A stretch of DNA of 64,000 bases from Thelonectria olida (Eukaryota; Ascomycota; Sordariomycetes; Hypocreales; Nectriaceae): contig JAGPYM010000011.1 in assembly GCA_020736575.1 (NCBI GenBank), forward strand, positions 434,001 through 498,000, read 5' to 3'. How positions within the stretch are numbered: position 1 is the stretch's first letter; each line of letters starts with the position of its first letter. The notes under the pieces were generated by a model. It saw nothing but the letters and a program-made list of their open reading frames with translations, searched no databases and had not been told where the DNA came from. Below are positions 11,011 through 23,659 of this stretch, one piece after another. The position numbers and the translations under genes were made by a program.

Positions 11011-12876
11011 TTTGGGGTTGTGTTGTGAGACTGTGCGTTCTGAGCTTGTCCGAGGCGATGGTTGTGATGTAGGATGGATGTCAGGAAGGAAAGCTGAAGG
11101 AAGAGTAAGGTGTCGTCTTATAGGCACCGGAAGCATCCATGGCGCTTATTTATCGTGATTAGCCCCTCATCGACGCCTCCATCCGACCATTCGACCTGCT
11201 GATCCGAATGCAACAAGGGTCGGCACGTCATGGACCAGGCGCAGTGACACAAGCCACAGTGACCCGAGCATCCGACCGCGGCCGTCACGTGAATTAGCCA
11301 CAGAAATCTGCCTCGAGCGTGCCTTACCCCGTGGCTGAGCCTTAACACTTACCGCGTTGGGCTTAGATTTCCGACGGCTTTACCGAGAAAAGTCACGGCG
11401 AGAGCCAAGCCTTTGCCAAGGTCGATGCCAAGACCTAGCCGCATTCAGTGATACGCGTGTGCAGAGCACGAATACTCCCAGTCTCAGCCATTGTCTTCAG
11501 CTGGCCAGGCCAGGCCAGGCCAGACCGAGTAGATGCTTATTCCCTCAAGCGACTCTATTTTTACCTCTTGGCAGTCTATCCAAAACGAGTTGACGTCCTT
11601 TTCTACTTAACAGATTTCACGAGGAGACTTGACGGGTCGGACCGTAGCGCACCCGATTGAGAAAGACGCCCAAAACCATATTTGCGAGTGTCGAGCGTGT
11701 ATGGCTCTTAAAGCTGCCCAACTCTTCTCAATCCCGGCGTCATAGAAATTGGCATATACTGGAGCCAGCCTTGTTAATTAACTGTGACGTTGAACATGGC
11801 GGATGCGAAAATCGCGCTGCAAACCACAAACCTCTTGTAGCTGTCAACGATGAATTTTTCGGAAATGATTCTCACTTGTCCTACCCATCATAAACCGCCT
11901 ATGGTAGGAGGGAACACTGAAATACCTTTGCATAGGGGTCGATAGAGAAAGCACACATCGCAAATGGCTTGAGACCAGCCAAGGATGTGGCATGTACTCT
12001 TCTGTAGGGTATTTGGGGCAATCGGGCAGTTCGAGGATTTTCCATCTGTGGTGGAGCGCTTTTCATGAAAAGATGTCAGTAACACATAATTGCATGGATT
12101 TTCAAGGAGTACCCTTGTCGCGTGTGTGTGTCGGTCGAGTTTGAAAGAAATAGCTACTTACTTACTTTCAAGGTTTATAGCAGCAAAACTGGGTTTAACT
12201 CTGAATTTTACTAAACCTAACTAGAGATAATTGTTATAAATCATACTATATTAATTAATAGTAAAACTTGTATTATTTTAATAAAATCCCTATTGATTTT
12301 TTTACTACCTAAATAAAAGTAGAAATTAAATGAATATAAGCTTTTAAAATTACTAGAGTATTATAAAGCAACTCCGATTATTTATATTACGCACCTTAAA
12401 TAGTACAATTTTAAAGACCTCTTTTTATTTTTCTTATTCTTTTGTCTTATTCCCTTCATTCTATTAACTTTACGTTTTATTCATTTTATAACCTACACCA
12501 TTGTTATAAACACATATCTATAGGTGCCCAATGGTATGGAAAGAAACAAATTACCGAAGCATTAAGACACGTCACAGCCACTGATGTTAACGGCATTGTT
12601 TCCCATGCCCAAAGGCTTCTAAAGTAAGCACCTAAAAAACAGACTATATACTGGGATCTGCACGGAGAGCAGTGTTGATTCGCGCATGGCGCAGTATCTT
12701 TTAAAGCTGAAGCTGCTACTCTAACTCTTAAGAGTTTGATACAGTGATTCGATTGAACTACTTCTAGTCTAGGACTTATCTTATGTCCTAGACCTCTGGC
12801 TACAAATTGCTTTTCCAGTTCAACTCTGGTGAGCGCAGTAAGCACTTCAGCCACTCTGCGTAGTGCGTAGAGTCCA
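11011..12876. other. Spacer with an AT-rich, possibly RIP-eroded block
   Basis: The first part is promoter and leader of the leftward Q-rich gene. At about 12170-12530 base composition drops abruptly to a very AT-rich tract rich in TTAAT, TATAA and AAAAT words, unlike the flanks. It resembles the RIP-mutated retroelement further along but keeps no readable domain. A short open stretch at 12520-12627 (+) is not recognisable. Confidence 0.5.
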
Positions 12877-13898
12877 TTACTTGGGCTCGGCCCATTGGTG
12901 AGAGAAAGCCTGAACCGATCCAAAGTTTGGTGAGCCGTCCGCATTTGCCGTCAAAGGCTGAACCATGGCATATCGAGTATCGTCGCAAGCTCCATTCTTG
13001 TTGGAGGTGGCGTGGAACGTGATATAGGTGTTTCCGTCAGGACTCCTGAAGAAGCTGTTGTGGCCAGTGCCGTAGTTCCCATTCCCGCTTGACAGAACAC
13101 ACCCATTCGACTTCTTCCACGCCGCCGGCTTGGCTGGGTCAGTCTTGCCGTCCCATTCGAGGAGGGCAACGCAATAGTTGGGCGTCCAGCAGTAGTTGGC
13201 CGAGTAGGAGATATATGTCTTGCCACCAAAGTACAGCGCGAACTGGCCTTCCTGCACAGGGACCTCTTTCTGCTCCCAGGCCTGGTCGGGCTGGGAGATG
13301 ATGCTGAGGGAGCCGGTCACGGAGATGTAGTCGGACCCCAGTTTGCGAAGACATGTCGACTGGTGGGCAACTCCCGTCATGCAAGAATACATGAAGTAGT
13401 TTCCCCAGCCATTAAATCGTAAGATGGAACCGTCAATACCCCAGTCGGTCGTAAGTTGACCTCCATACGACCAAGAGTCCCAAGGAGAGGCTCCACCTAA
13501 GAACGGGTCAGCTTGGCATACTCTACCATGGAGTAATGGGGTTTTCACTCACCTTTCAAGGCGTGCATTCGCTGACCGTCGAGGTTCTCAGACTTGCCGG
13601 CTGTGTAGTAGAGATACCACTTGCCGTCGAAATAGTGAATCTCGGGCGCCCACACATTGCAACAGCGCGACGTGTTGGAGTCAGAATAGATGACCTTGGG
13701 AGTAGCAGTCTTGAGGCCTTCGATGGTCTTTGCTCGTGCGAGCTGCAGGTTGGACCACTCCGTCGAGATGAGATAGTAGTATCCGTCAAAGTAGGTAACC
13801 TGCGGATCACCACCACCCGGGTTGCGGATGGGGTTGGTGAAAGCGCTTGCCGAGGAGAAGAAGCCGAGAGCTCCGACGAGAAACTTCAAAGACACCAT
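12877..13898 (-). CDS. Secreted GH43 glycoside hydrolase (arabinan / arabinofuranosidase type)
   Basis: Exons 13898-13553 and 13496-12877 give 321 residues. Residues 1-19 are a signal peptide (hydrophobic core, S-A-S-A before the cut). The GH43 five-bladed propeller begins with N-P-G-G-G-D-P-Q-V-T-Y, where D is the expected catalytic base; W-A-P-E-I-H-Y-F-D-G-K-W-Y-L-Y is the second conserved strand; I-D-G-S gives the pKa-modulating Asp; Q-E-G-Q-F-A-L-Y provides the expected acid Glu. The layout is closest to the exo-arabinofuranosidase branch (subfamily 26-like), inferred from motifs only. It would act outside the cell on arabinan side chains of pectin. The 56-nt intron is unambiguous because it restores L-K-G-G-A-S-P-W-D. 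Confidence 0.9.
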
Positions 13899-14833
13899 GT
13901 TTGCGGTTGGCCGCCTTGAAACATATGCGTCGAGCTCAATGTTTATAGCATTCCCAGTGTTTCTTTGACGCTATGGCCATGCTCCCATGCTCTAGGACCG
14001 TGACGGAGAATACGAGCCTGAGTTGAACCCTACTGGAGCGATTATTCTGTGATAGTGGATGGATAGCCTCACCGTCTCATCCTACTATTTCCGCTTGCGG
14101 ATAATGCCCCGAACGGTAGTTTCACATAGAGGTCCGGCTACCCAGCCGAACAGCTGCTGCATCAACCTTATCTGACGCGGCCCAATTGAAGAGAGCAAGC
14201 AACTTTGTCTTGGCCGATTTCCGGGATTGTTTCTCGTTTTGGTACTCCGAGTTCCGAAGCCTAAAAGCGTAAGATGTAGATCACCGAACTTCTGATGCGA
14301 CCCAATCATGCAACTCAACTCGGGAGCAAGTTCCACCATATAGGGTGACGGCTAAGGCCTCGGTACGACCCGGTCCAATTGAGCCAGAGAACCTGACTTG
14401 ATGATATATGGCGGCACTTGCGATTCTCTCTTTCGGGCTGGCCGTTGGGTTTCGTTGGCGAAAAGGCCCTGCAGAATATGCCTCGGCAATCTTTAGAAGA
14501 AAAAGCAGTTTAGTCCATCCAGACTTCCAAAGGCTTGTAATCTGATGTCGTTTGACTGGACTTAATTAGCCAGCCCGTCCGTCAGATAGATAGAAAACCC
14601 CATCTGCAGTTCAACGAGCTCAACCATCTTCGTTACCGGGCCATTAATCCCGAATCCTGCACGTTGAATGTGAATCAGACGATGTCATCGTCACAATTGC
14701 GAATAGAAGTCATGGATCAATTCGCCCAGAATCACGCTCCACTTATTCGCCAGCTTCTTATTGGCATCGAATTCACGCTCCACGCTTCCTTCGTGATTCA
14801 TCATCTTCAACTTCACGTCCTCCCGTTCAAATC
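13899..14833. other. Divergent promoter region between GH43 and NmrA-like genes
   Basis: About 0.9 kb between two divergent starts. It must contain both promoters; no open frame here looks coding. Direct promoter motifs were not assigned. Confidence 0.4.
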
Positions 14834-15794
14834 ATGAAGGTTACTATTGCTCCTGCGAGTCCCAAGACTGGTGCATCCGCCATTCGTTGGCTGCTCTCCT
14901 CGGATAATGATTGCATCCAAGTCAACGCCCTTTATCGGAATCTTGACAAAGTTCCCGACGAGTTTCGATCACGCCCAAACTTCACAGCAACGCAGGCAGA
15001 CGTGGCCGACGCTCCCTCTCTCGATTTCTCGGGAACTGATGCCGTACTGGTCATTACTCCGCCTGTTTACGACGGGAGAGATGTTGCAGCTCATGCCGAG
15101 GTCGTTTCCATCAACGTTCGCGATGCTATTGAGAAAGCCGGGACCGTGAAACGCGTCGTGCTTCTCACAAGTGTCGGTGCACACCTTTCAGAGGGAGTTG
15201 TGAGTCAGCAAATAAGTAAAGCGCAGCTACTAGTTAACACGCGTTACATAGGGAGAGGTCAAGACAAACCACATCGCCGAAACTGTCTTTGCAGCAACCA
15301 AGGTCCCAGAGATCGTCTTTGTTCGATGTGCTTATTTCATGGAGAACTGGGCTATGGACCTTCGCACACTGAGAGAACCTCAGCCCTACTTCTACTCAAC
15401 CATTACCCCGTTGGATATGAATATTCCTATGGTTGCTGTCACCGATATTGGGCGTGCACTCGCCACAGAACTTGTCAAAGAACCATCTCGCACTGCCAAG
15501 CCGCACATCTTTGAGCTTCAGGGCCCGCAGGATTACTCTCCACTCGATGTACAGGATGCATTCTCGCAGGCGCTGGGGAAGCAAGTAGAGGTCAAGTCTG
15601 TGGAGAAAGAAGGGCTTCGTGAGTTTTACAGTGCAATATTTCCTCCCTCAGTGGTCAATGACTGGGTTGAAATGGCTGTGAGCTTTCTTCCTGGGGGGGT
15701 CATGTATGAGAATCCCTCCCACGATGAGGTAGTTCATGGTGAGACGGGGTTAGAAGAAGCAATCAAAGCCGCGGTTGGCGTGGTGATAGGTTGA
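14834..15794 (+). CDS. NmrA-like NAD(P)-binding protein
   Basis: Exons 14834-15199 and 15252-15794 give 302 residues. It starts with a Rossmann-type strand (M-K-V-T-I-A-P-A-S-P-K-T-G-A-S-A-I), in which the usual G-X-X-G-X-X-G loop is altered (P-K-T-G-A-S-A), so cofactor binding may differ from standard NmrA proteins. The middle shows D-A-V-L-V-I-T-P and R-V-V-L-L-T-S-V-G-A-H. Splicing yields G-E-V-K-T-N-H-I-A-E, the usual helix after the active-site region of this group, and the C-terminus has F-E-L-Q-G-P-Q-D-Y-S. Members are either redox-sensing regulators or reductases; sequence alone does not decide. It is next to a divergent GH43 gene with no evident link. Confidence 0.85.
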
Positions 15795-18097
15795 TTAACA
15801 TCGAATTCCCTGACTCTACTCATCGTCCATTGATACACCTACCATGACTCAAAAGAAATGTGTCTTTCGAGAGTCTAGCAAGACAACAATAGGAGCAGAG
15901 AACACTGAGTCAGTAATACTGATTTACTTCCTCGGACGTTTGACGGACTTTGTTTAAAGAAATAATCGATAATTTCGGTGCTCGGTACGAGGATCACCCG
16001 TGACTACTCTTTCTCATCGAAAGAGCCCTCTCCGAGAACAACATGTCAGTCTTCGTATGCGTTCCCCTGCAATGCCCTGCTGTATATTTGGGGCTAGACT
16101 TGACGAGTTCCCTCGGGCCCTATTGCTTCGAATTTTCGCGTGTTCGTGGCAATAAACAAGTGATATTGTCGTAAGAAGGTAAACCCTACAACTGCCGTGA
16201 CCCAGCTCCTAGTCCGCTTCACTCAAAGATTCTTGGCCCCTACGAGAAGTCACGCGGCCGTTCTTGGTACGTTGAATGGCGAGTTGAACGCGCTGAGAAT
16301 AGATATGAGGATAGCGACCCTTGTGAGACTAGATTCGCTCCGAGGTATGCCCATTGATTTCGCTGAGGCAGGTGAAACGAGAGCTAATGAGTGCTCCTAA
16401 GACACAAAATGATGAGCCTGATGAAGATGCATCATGTAGAACTCCTCAGAGTTGAAGAGCCCTCGTTGTCCTGCCCCATTATGCCCATGGACTGGGCAGT
16501 ATCGTCCTTCACGGACTTGCTGAACGTTCCAAACAAGAGCTTCGTAGTCTCCCAACCACCATTCTAGACAATTAGGGCTTTTATTCTCCCCAGCGCACAG
16601 TATAGGTGCTGAGTTTCCGAACTTGAAAGTGCGCACTTGCGACGGTGGCCTCGGAGTTCCACTCACAACGGTCGTGTTCTTCTCTGGTAACACATGGAGG
16701 CCAGCGAATGGCTATCTCTTGACTCACTCTGGAAGCACTGGATTTTTAAATGCTGATATTGTGGAAAAAACCGTGTTTTCTTTTGCCATTGTGCGTGTAG
16801 CAACCCGTCCTCGATGGAGCCAACAGCTTATATAATAGGCTATCTCTTGACAGCATCAATGTTCCCAACGAGCCGGATTTGGAGTGGTATAGGGGTGGCA
16901 TTAGCCCGTAGTGGTGGAATGAAGTTGACAGAATGTCGCGAGTCTGGATTCACGATTCGTCATCTGAGCGTCTTGGTCTTCTTGGGAGGAAGTTTTGGTA
17001 AGATTGCTTCATACTTGAGTCCGGTGAGGCCCAGAAGGAAGGTGTACAGTGTGCAAAATGACTAGTCATGAGGAACGAGGACTCAGTGGGATGTTTTGTT
17101 GCTTGAATAGTATGATTTTCGTCTTACGCCTCATGTCGATGGGATTCACTCTTACTTTATTGAGAAGGCCGGAAACCATTCACTCTGAATCCAACCACTC
17201 AGAGTGCGACTACAGCTCAGAATAGGCAGAAATAGCTCGCCATCCCACCCTCCCACTCGGCAACAGCTCCAACAAAGTCGATGGTGACTTGGTGAGGTTA
17301 TAATTAGGCTACAGGCGGACTTCACACCATGGCCCCCTCACGATCCCGCAGGGCTGTTATCGTACCAGTTGGCCTTCATCCCACCGGCTCATGTCCCACC
17401 GGACTGCAACGCCGGCAGATGGTGTTAAACCCGACTCTATCGCGCATTCTCGCCAATGGCGATTCGCAGACTCGTGTTTGGGGCTGTCTCTCTGCAGTCG
17501 ACCCGCACCGGTGCTCGCCGCATGTAACTAGCTAGTGCATCATTCGCCATCTGACGCAATTCCGGAGCCATGATGGATGTCCAACTGGTTCCTGGAGCGG
17601 GGTAGAGGCCGTGGACTGGGGGAGTCCCATGCACTGCTGGCTCCGGCTCCGAATGAGGGGTCCTGGGGTGGGATGAAAGTTGAATGCTGTGAAGTTGCTG
17701 TGTTTTTCTGCATGGCTTCCATTTCCAACTATCACCAGTAGACCACAAGCGAAGCTGAGTGCCAGCCTTTCACATCTAATCCGAAAATCCTACACTCGAT
17801 TGAATAAACCTACTCTTTCAATGCCATATTCTGTCAATTCTTCTTCTCCAATTCGGATGGATCTAAACCGTCTTCGGCCGACATCGGTAGGAATGGGTGT
17901 AAGGCGTGATCCTCCACGAGTTGTCGCAATATTTCGCAATTGTGGAGATTAATAATATGTGATTAGTCTCAGTCTATTCAACCAAGACAACTTCGAGATA
18001 TAAAGACGCCGTGATAGAAACCAGCTTCGGGTTTTGTTGTTGTAGAATATCGAGTAAACAAGTCAATCAAGAGCCTTCTCTCACATCTACAGTCAAA
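15795..18097. other. Long spacer, no convincing gene
   Basis: About 2.3 kb. A minus-strand open stretch at 16397-16693 has protein-like composition with paired Cys and Trp-Trp but no ATG in a sensible place and no recognised family. A 14-base string, GGCTATCTCTTGAC, occurs twice (near 16709 and 16838). The last 150 bases are the promoter and leader of the flavin monooxygenase. Confidence 0.4.
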
Positions 18098-19204
18098 ATG
18101 CCTACCGAATTCATCAGCGTCACTTTCCCCAATGCTTCGAACGAGCTCAAGCCCATTCCCGGTGCTGGCATCGACCCCGAGTTCCTCATCCGTTATGCTC
18201 GCGGCCTCGATGACTATGAGTTCAACTACACTCTGATTCCTTATGGCTCCTCTTCCTTCGACCCCTTCACCATCGGTGCCACCATCGCCGCCGTGACCAA
18301 GAAGATCAAGGTCATCATTGCCCTCCGCCCTAACACCCTCTACCCTACCGTGGCCGCAAAGGCCCTGGCCACTCTCGACCAGCTCAGCAAGGGCCGTGTC
18401 GTCGTGCATTTCATCGCCGGTGGCAACGACGCCGAGCAGGCCCGCGAGGGTGACTTCCTGAACAAGGAGCAGCGATATGAGCGTCAGGAGGAGTACATCA
18501 AGATCCTTCGCCGCGCGTGGAAGTCCACCGAGGCTTTCGACTGGGAGGGCAAGTACTATCAGTTCAAGGACTTCAGCAACCAGGTCGTCCCCACCAACGG
18601 CACCATCCCCGTCTCTGTCGGCGGCTCTTCAGACGACGCCTACCGCATCGGCGGTGCCCTCGCCGACATTTTCGGTCTCTGGGGCGAGCCTCTCAAGGAG
18701 ACCAAGGAGCAGATCGACCGCATCTACGCCGAGGCCGACAAGGCTGGCCGAGCCAAGGAGGACCGCCCTCGCATCTGGGTGACGTTCCGCCCCATCATTG
18801 CCGAGACGGAGGAGCTTGCCTGGGCCAAGGCTCACCGCACGCTGGATCTTCTCAACGAGAACCGCGAGAAGGGCCAGGGCAAGTCTCCCGCCAACGCGCC
18901 GGCTCCCCAGAACGTCGGATCGCAGCGTCTCCTCGACATTGCCAAGAAGGGCGAGGTTCAGGACCGCGCGCTGTGGTATCCTACCGTTACCGCCACCAAC
19001 GCCCGCGGCGCGTCGACTGCGCTCGTCGGATCCTACCAGACCGTCGTCGACTCGATTCTCGACTACGTTGACCTCGGTGCTGAGCTCATTTCCATCCGTG
19101 GATACGACAACTTGAACGATTCGATTGATTATGGTCGACACATCATCCCCGGCGTGCACGCTGGTATCAAGGCGCGTCAAGAGGCTGCTGCCAAGTCATC
19201 TTGA
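18098..19204 (+). CDS. Luciferase-like flavin-dependent monooxygenase (alkanesulfonate / sulfone monooxygenase type)
   Basis: A single exon of 368 residues; the ATG at 18098 has a good TCAAAATG context, and the longer frame from 18011 would add a leader of Cys-rich unlikely composition. The TIM-barrel family marks are present: F-D-P-F-T-I-G-A-T-I-A-A near residues 65-76, I-I-A-L-R-P-N-T-L-Y-P, then G-R-V-V-V-H-F-I-A-G-G-N and the R-Y-E-R-Q-E-E-Y element. These features match the SsuD/SfnG-like group, which uses reduced FMN and O2 to cleave C-S bonds and release sulfite. The role would be sulfur scavenging; a partner flavin reductase is not nearby. High GC at third positions points to strong expression. 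No intron, unlike most neighbours. Confidence 0.9.
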   Translation: MPTEFISVTFPNASNELKPIPGAGIDPEFLIRYARGLDDYEFNYTLIPYGSSSFDPFTIGATIAAVTKKIKVIIALRPNTLYPTVAAKALATLDQLSKGRVVVHFIAGGNDAEQAREGDFLNKEQRYERQEEYIKILRRAWKSTEAFDWEGKYYQFKDFSNQVVPTNGTIPVSVGGSSDDAYRIGGALADIFGLWGEPLKETKEQIDRIYAEADKAGRAKEDRPRIWVTFRPIIAETEELAWAKAHRTLDLLNENREKGQGKSPANAPAPQNVGSQRLLDIAKKGEVQDRALWYPTVTATNARGASTALVGSYQTVVDSILDYVDLGAELISIRGYDNLNDSIDYGRHIIPGVHAGIKARQEAAAKSS

Positions 19205-20282
19205 AGGAATACGAAGGAAGAAAAACATGGTAGATATGAAACGAGTGTAAGCTAGAATGACCAGTGATGTTACTCTTAGCCGTTTAAGTATATATATAAT
19301 GAAAGATAAATGAACGAAAACGCAATGGCATAACTTAGTATTTGTGACATGAATTGATATGGAACGCTTCGATGTGAACTAATACGAGTTCGCCCTTAGT
19401 TGTGTCGGTTCGCATTTACTTGCCCTTTACAGCCTTAGGAGATCGCGGATACCCTCACTCGCCTCCAACAATCGCAACGAGCTGCTTATCTTGAGTGTTT
19501 TGTAACAACAACCGTGCATCACGATTAATTGACCAACCCATGCCGACCCAGGCTTGGATGGCGCGGAAGGATCTCCGCGCTAACATCGATATCATTTCCT
19601 ATTCTGGGCAATATTGTGCATGCAGCCGTTTGATGGCTTTCGGACTTTCCGCGCTTCGTCGACCTGGGGTAGAGGCAGAGATAAGGAACCGTCCTGTCTA
19701 AGGTTCTCGATTGTGGCGTAATGGTTACGGGGGTGTGTTTGTGGGGGAATCCATCGCCGGCTGGCCCGATCAGCTTAAACCCAGCACTCCCAGGGCAATT
19801 TCCATGGGCATCACGTCCTTGGAAGCGACAGGGATATCGTCAGAATCACGGACTTGTCATAGGCTGAATAGATAAGGAGTGCGAAACGTGCGACATCCCT
19901 GCTTATCTCGCCCGTGCCTTATCACAGCTGTCAAACGTTGATTCAGCCGTAAGGGGGAACATCATGTGTTGCTTGAGAGACGTATAAGATGTTGTGGCGT
20001 AACCGAAGCTGAACTGAATATCTCAGCTGGCCTTTCCGTTCCACTGCCCGATTTATGCTTTGTGAGGCCATCGTGCTGTGTGACCCGTCAGCTCCAACCA
20101 AGCTTCGTGCTCCTTCATCGAATCTGTTACCCCGCGCCCTCGTCTCCAATCGGAATTCATCTGCCAGGGTTCTTGTTTCGCCTTCTGCAGCTTCCATCGT
20201 CGTTTTCATCAAACAACTGTGTCCATTCCATGATCACATCCAATCTCATCTTCAGCACGCACAACACTCGACAGCCACCGCC
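19205..20282. other. Spacer between monooxygenase and permease
   Basis: About 1.1 kb holding the AT-rich 3' region of the monooxygenase (TATATATAAT near 19290) and the permease promoter and leader. No gene seen. The last 60 bases form a CA-rich leader before the ATG at 20283. Confidence 0.4.
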
Positions 20283-22440
20283 ATGGCATCCGACGAAGAA
20301 TCCCACGCGCCGCCTCCGGTGACGAGCATGCTCACCACGGGCGATGTTCCGGATCATCTCACGGAAATGTCAGCTGACGAGGCGGCGCTGGCGGCACTGG
20401 GATACAAGCAAGAGTTCAAGCGAGAGTTTTCCGGCTGGACTACGTTTGCTGTCAGTTTTGCCGTCATGGGTCTTCTCCCCAGTATCGGAACGACCATGTG
20501 GTACGGCCTTGGATACGGTGCGTTTTTCTCTGCAATTAGGTGAACGACTTGACGCTTACTATGCCTTTCAGCTGGTCCTGCTGCTAATACCTGGGGTTGG
20601 ATCCTCTCTGTCATCTTCATTCTCTGCGTAAGGCCCCGATTTCCTCCGTACTTAATCGTGCACTATGTATCGATCTCCGTCTAACACAGTCTAGGTCGCC
20701 ATGTCCATGGCCGAACTGGCGTCGAGCATGCCAACCTCGGGCGGACTGTATTATGCGGCCACGGTTCTAGCTGGTCCCAAGTACGGCCCACTCGCAGCCT
20801 GGATTACTGGATGGGCAAACTGGCTTGTGCAAGTCACTGGCGCTCCAAGTGTCAGCTACGGTTGTGGTAAGTTCCATCTAGGTAGCTTTTGAGACTGGAG
20901 TCTGGACTCTGTATTTCAGATTCTAGTTAGGCCCTAGACCATCTCGTCGATCGTAGAAGCTGTCGACTAACCGATCCAACTAGCTGGAATGATCCTAGCC
21001 GTTGGCTCGATCAGAAACCCGGGTTATGTCCCGACTGACTGGCAGACGTTTCTCCTGACAGTGCTCATCATGATTATTCAATCCTGTCTCAGCAGCATGC
21101 CGACGCGCTGGATCGCGAATTTCAACTCTGTCGGAACCATTGTCAACATCGCCTGCTTGCTCATCACCATCATCATCATTCCAGCGGCCTCGAAGGTGTC
21201 GCCGAAGTTTCAGCCGAGTAGTTTTGCTTGGAGTATCGACAATCTGACCGATTTCCCCGATGGAATGGCCGTTATGATGTCTTTCCTTGCCATTGCGTGG
21301 ACCATGTCGGGTTATGGTAGGCCCCCATGCCAGACCTATCGTCTCTGATGAGGGCTATTGGAAAGAAATTGAACTAACCATGGGGCATCTAGATTCCTCG
21401 TTTCACTTGGCCGAGGAGTGCTCGAATGCGGCAGTTGCTACACCTCGCTCCATTGTCATGACGGCAGCCTCAGGATCCGTCTTTGGATTCATTTTGAACA
21501 CTCTGATTGCATACACCATCCAAGATCTCGAGGCCATTTTTGACAGTGACTTGGTAAGCTACCAACATCAAATCTCAAACCCCAAACGCATCGACTTACA
21601 CCATATCAGGGCCAACCGTGGGCAGCATACCTGCTCCAGATCCTCCCCGAGAATACCGCCGTAGCAGTTTTGGCCATGACAATCTTATGCGCCTTTTCCA
21701 TGGGACAGGGCTGCATGGTAAGCGCGAGCCGAGTCTGCTTCGCATATGCCCGAGACGACTGCTATGGTGTGCTCAGCCCCGTTTTGAAGCAAGTCAACAG
21801 CTATACGCTCACCCCCGTCAACGCTGTGTGGTTCAACACGTTGATCGGCGTGCTGTGCATGCTTCTGCTCTTTGGCGGAGATGCGAGCATCGCTGCCATT
21901 TTTTCTATCGGCGCTGTTGGTGCTTACATCGCCTTTGTCCTTCCCGTCTTCATCAAGATCGTGTTTGTTGGAAACAACTTCCGCCCTGGGCCCTGGAATC
22001 TCGGAAAGTTCAGCACCCCCATTGGAATCGTCTCGTGCACGTTTGCATTGGTCATGATGCCCATCTTCTGCTTCCCAGCGTATAGTGGCAGCGACTTGAC
22101 GCCCGAAGGCATGAACTGGACATGCGTGGTCTTTGTGAGTCCCCTCTTGCGAAACACCGGAATAAATAAGTACTAACCATGGCTCTAGTTTGGTCCGATG
22201 CTGTTCTTCATTATTTGGTTTTTCGTTGATGCCCACAAATGGTTCAAGGGACCCAAGGTCAACATCGCGGTAAGGGAGACTCTGCTTGAGAAATTTCCAA
22301 GACACGGTAGCTAACAGGCTTTCCAGCACCACATGCACGGAAGAGAAACCATCACAGAGGGCGTGGATGTTAAGGACCCCGCGCACACCCAAGGGGAGTC
22401 GGATGGTGATAAGGATTCTGCGGTTAAGGCGGCTTCGTAG
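20283..22440 (+). CDS. APC-superfamily amino-acid/GABA/choline permease
   Basis: Eight exons: 20283-20517, 20572-20627, 20695-20866, 20984-21316, 21393-21553, 21610-22134, 22189-22269 and 22327-22440, all GT...AG, total 558 residues. After a 40-residue cytosolic N-terminus comes L-G-Y-K-Q-E-F-K-R-E-F-S, the usual run into helix 1 of the fungal Uga4/Bat1/Hnm1 group, then about twelve hydrophobic segments. Diagnostic stretches include M-A-E-L-A-S-S-M-P-T-S-G-G-L-Y-Y, W-A-N-W-L-V-Q-V-T-G-A-P-S and H-L-A-E-E-C-S-N-A, all typical of this branch. It probably carries GABA, choline or another small amine at the plasma membrane; the substrate is not decided by sequence. The tail is charged and Asp/Lys-rich. 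Confidence 0.92.
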
Positions 22441-23659
22441 GCGAGATTGATCCGGCATGAGACCTCGGTGACTCAAATTGCCTCTGTATCTTGTTGTTGA
22501 TTTATTAGTTGTAATGATTACTTCGTATATCGTTCTCAGGATCGCCCAATGGCGGGACTAGGGTTCAGCAACTTGTCCCAGGACCTGTCTCTCGACATGT
22601 GAAATTGCATCTCAAATGGCTCGGCAATTGAAATGCCTAGCTGGAGATTTTATTAACTAGTGCATGTGACACTCCGCTTTATTTAATGGGTTGCTCATCC
22701 AGTCCTTGTCGAAATGGCTGTGGAATCATGGATGGAGCATTACTCCTCCAACGTCACATTCTCTGTGCTGACGGTCAGCTTACTCCCACTATGTACTTGG
22801 CCTTGCGACAGTCCTCAGGATTCAAGGGACAAAGCACTAAAGCTCAAACACTCACGACTGAGCTTTAGAGACGCCCGAGATGAGCCATGTGCGAATAATG
22901 GCGACTTCATCACAAGCGGTCCCACAAGAGCACCCCCTGAAGCAGGCAGAATTTAAAGGGCTCCCTCGGGTAATTTCCAAGCTACAAGTCTAGAACAGCA
23001 AATGAGCCGGTGTTTCGGCTCCTTATTATGTACGGTACTTTTCGCTGGTTCTCCCAGCCCTGGCGGCGTTGCCCGTCTATAACTAAGTGTCACTGTGTCT
23101 ACTCGCCAATTTTGATCGACGTGAGACACGCAACAGTCTAGACAGTTATCGCCCTCACCAAAGCCACCATCGTCTCATCATTTATTCTCGACCATTCCTC
23201 TTCGGCCTAGACGACTGAAAAACCACGTGAGAGAGCGCCACCTCGAGCTGGACTTTCGCTTGGGCCTCGCAGCTCCGAACCCCTCATATTTATTGACACA
23301 TCTCCCTTGCCCGTCCGACTCAGTATTTCCTTACAAATTGGGCCATCTGCGTCTATCATTGCCGCTCGCTGCGCCTAGGAAACGTTGCGCTTCCTTCTAG
23401 CGCTCCCGCTGCGGATTCAGCCGTCTTGCGGGCTCCAACAACGGGTTTGACGACGGTCGGCACCGCGAGCACTTCAGCTCAATCTCTGGCTCTGAGCATG
23501 GGCTCCTACTCCAAGACACATTCCCCAACGGTTATTTGCGACCAGACTTAGTCGAAGCAACATCTCCAACGCGGAACCCTCTCGCCATCCATCATCACAC
23601 CCACTCACCACCCATCACGCCAGACACCAGACACCACCCCCTGGAAACGGAATCTCAAG
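22441..23659. other. Spacer between permease and DUF7053-like gene
   Basis: About 1.2 kb. No coding signal recognised. The last 150 bases are C-rich and CA-rich, like the leaders of other genes here. Confidence 0.4.

Noticed and set aside
16397..16693. Minus-strand open stretch with Cys pairs and W-W
   Set aside because: Protein-like, but it begins at GTG with no exon that could be joined with confidence; family unknown.
18629..19180. Minus-strand frame inside the monooxygenase gene
   Set aside because: Shadow frame caused by strong third-position GC bias.
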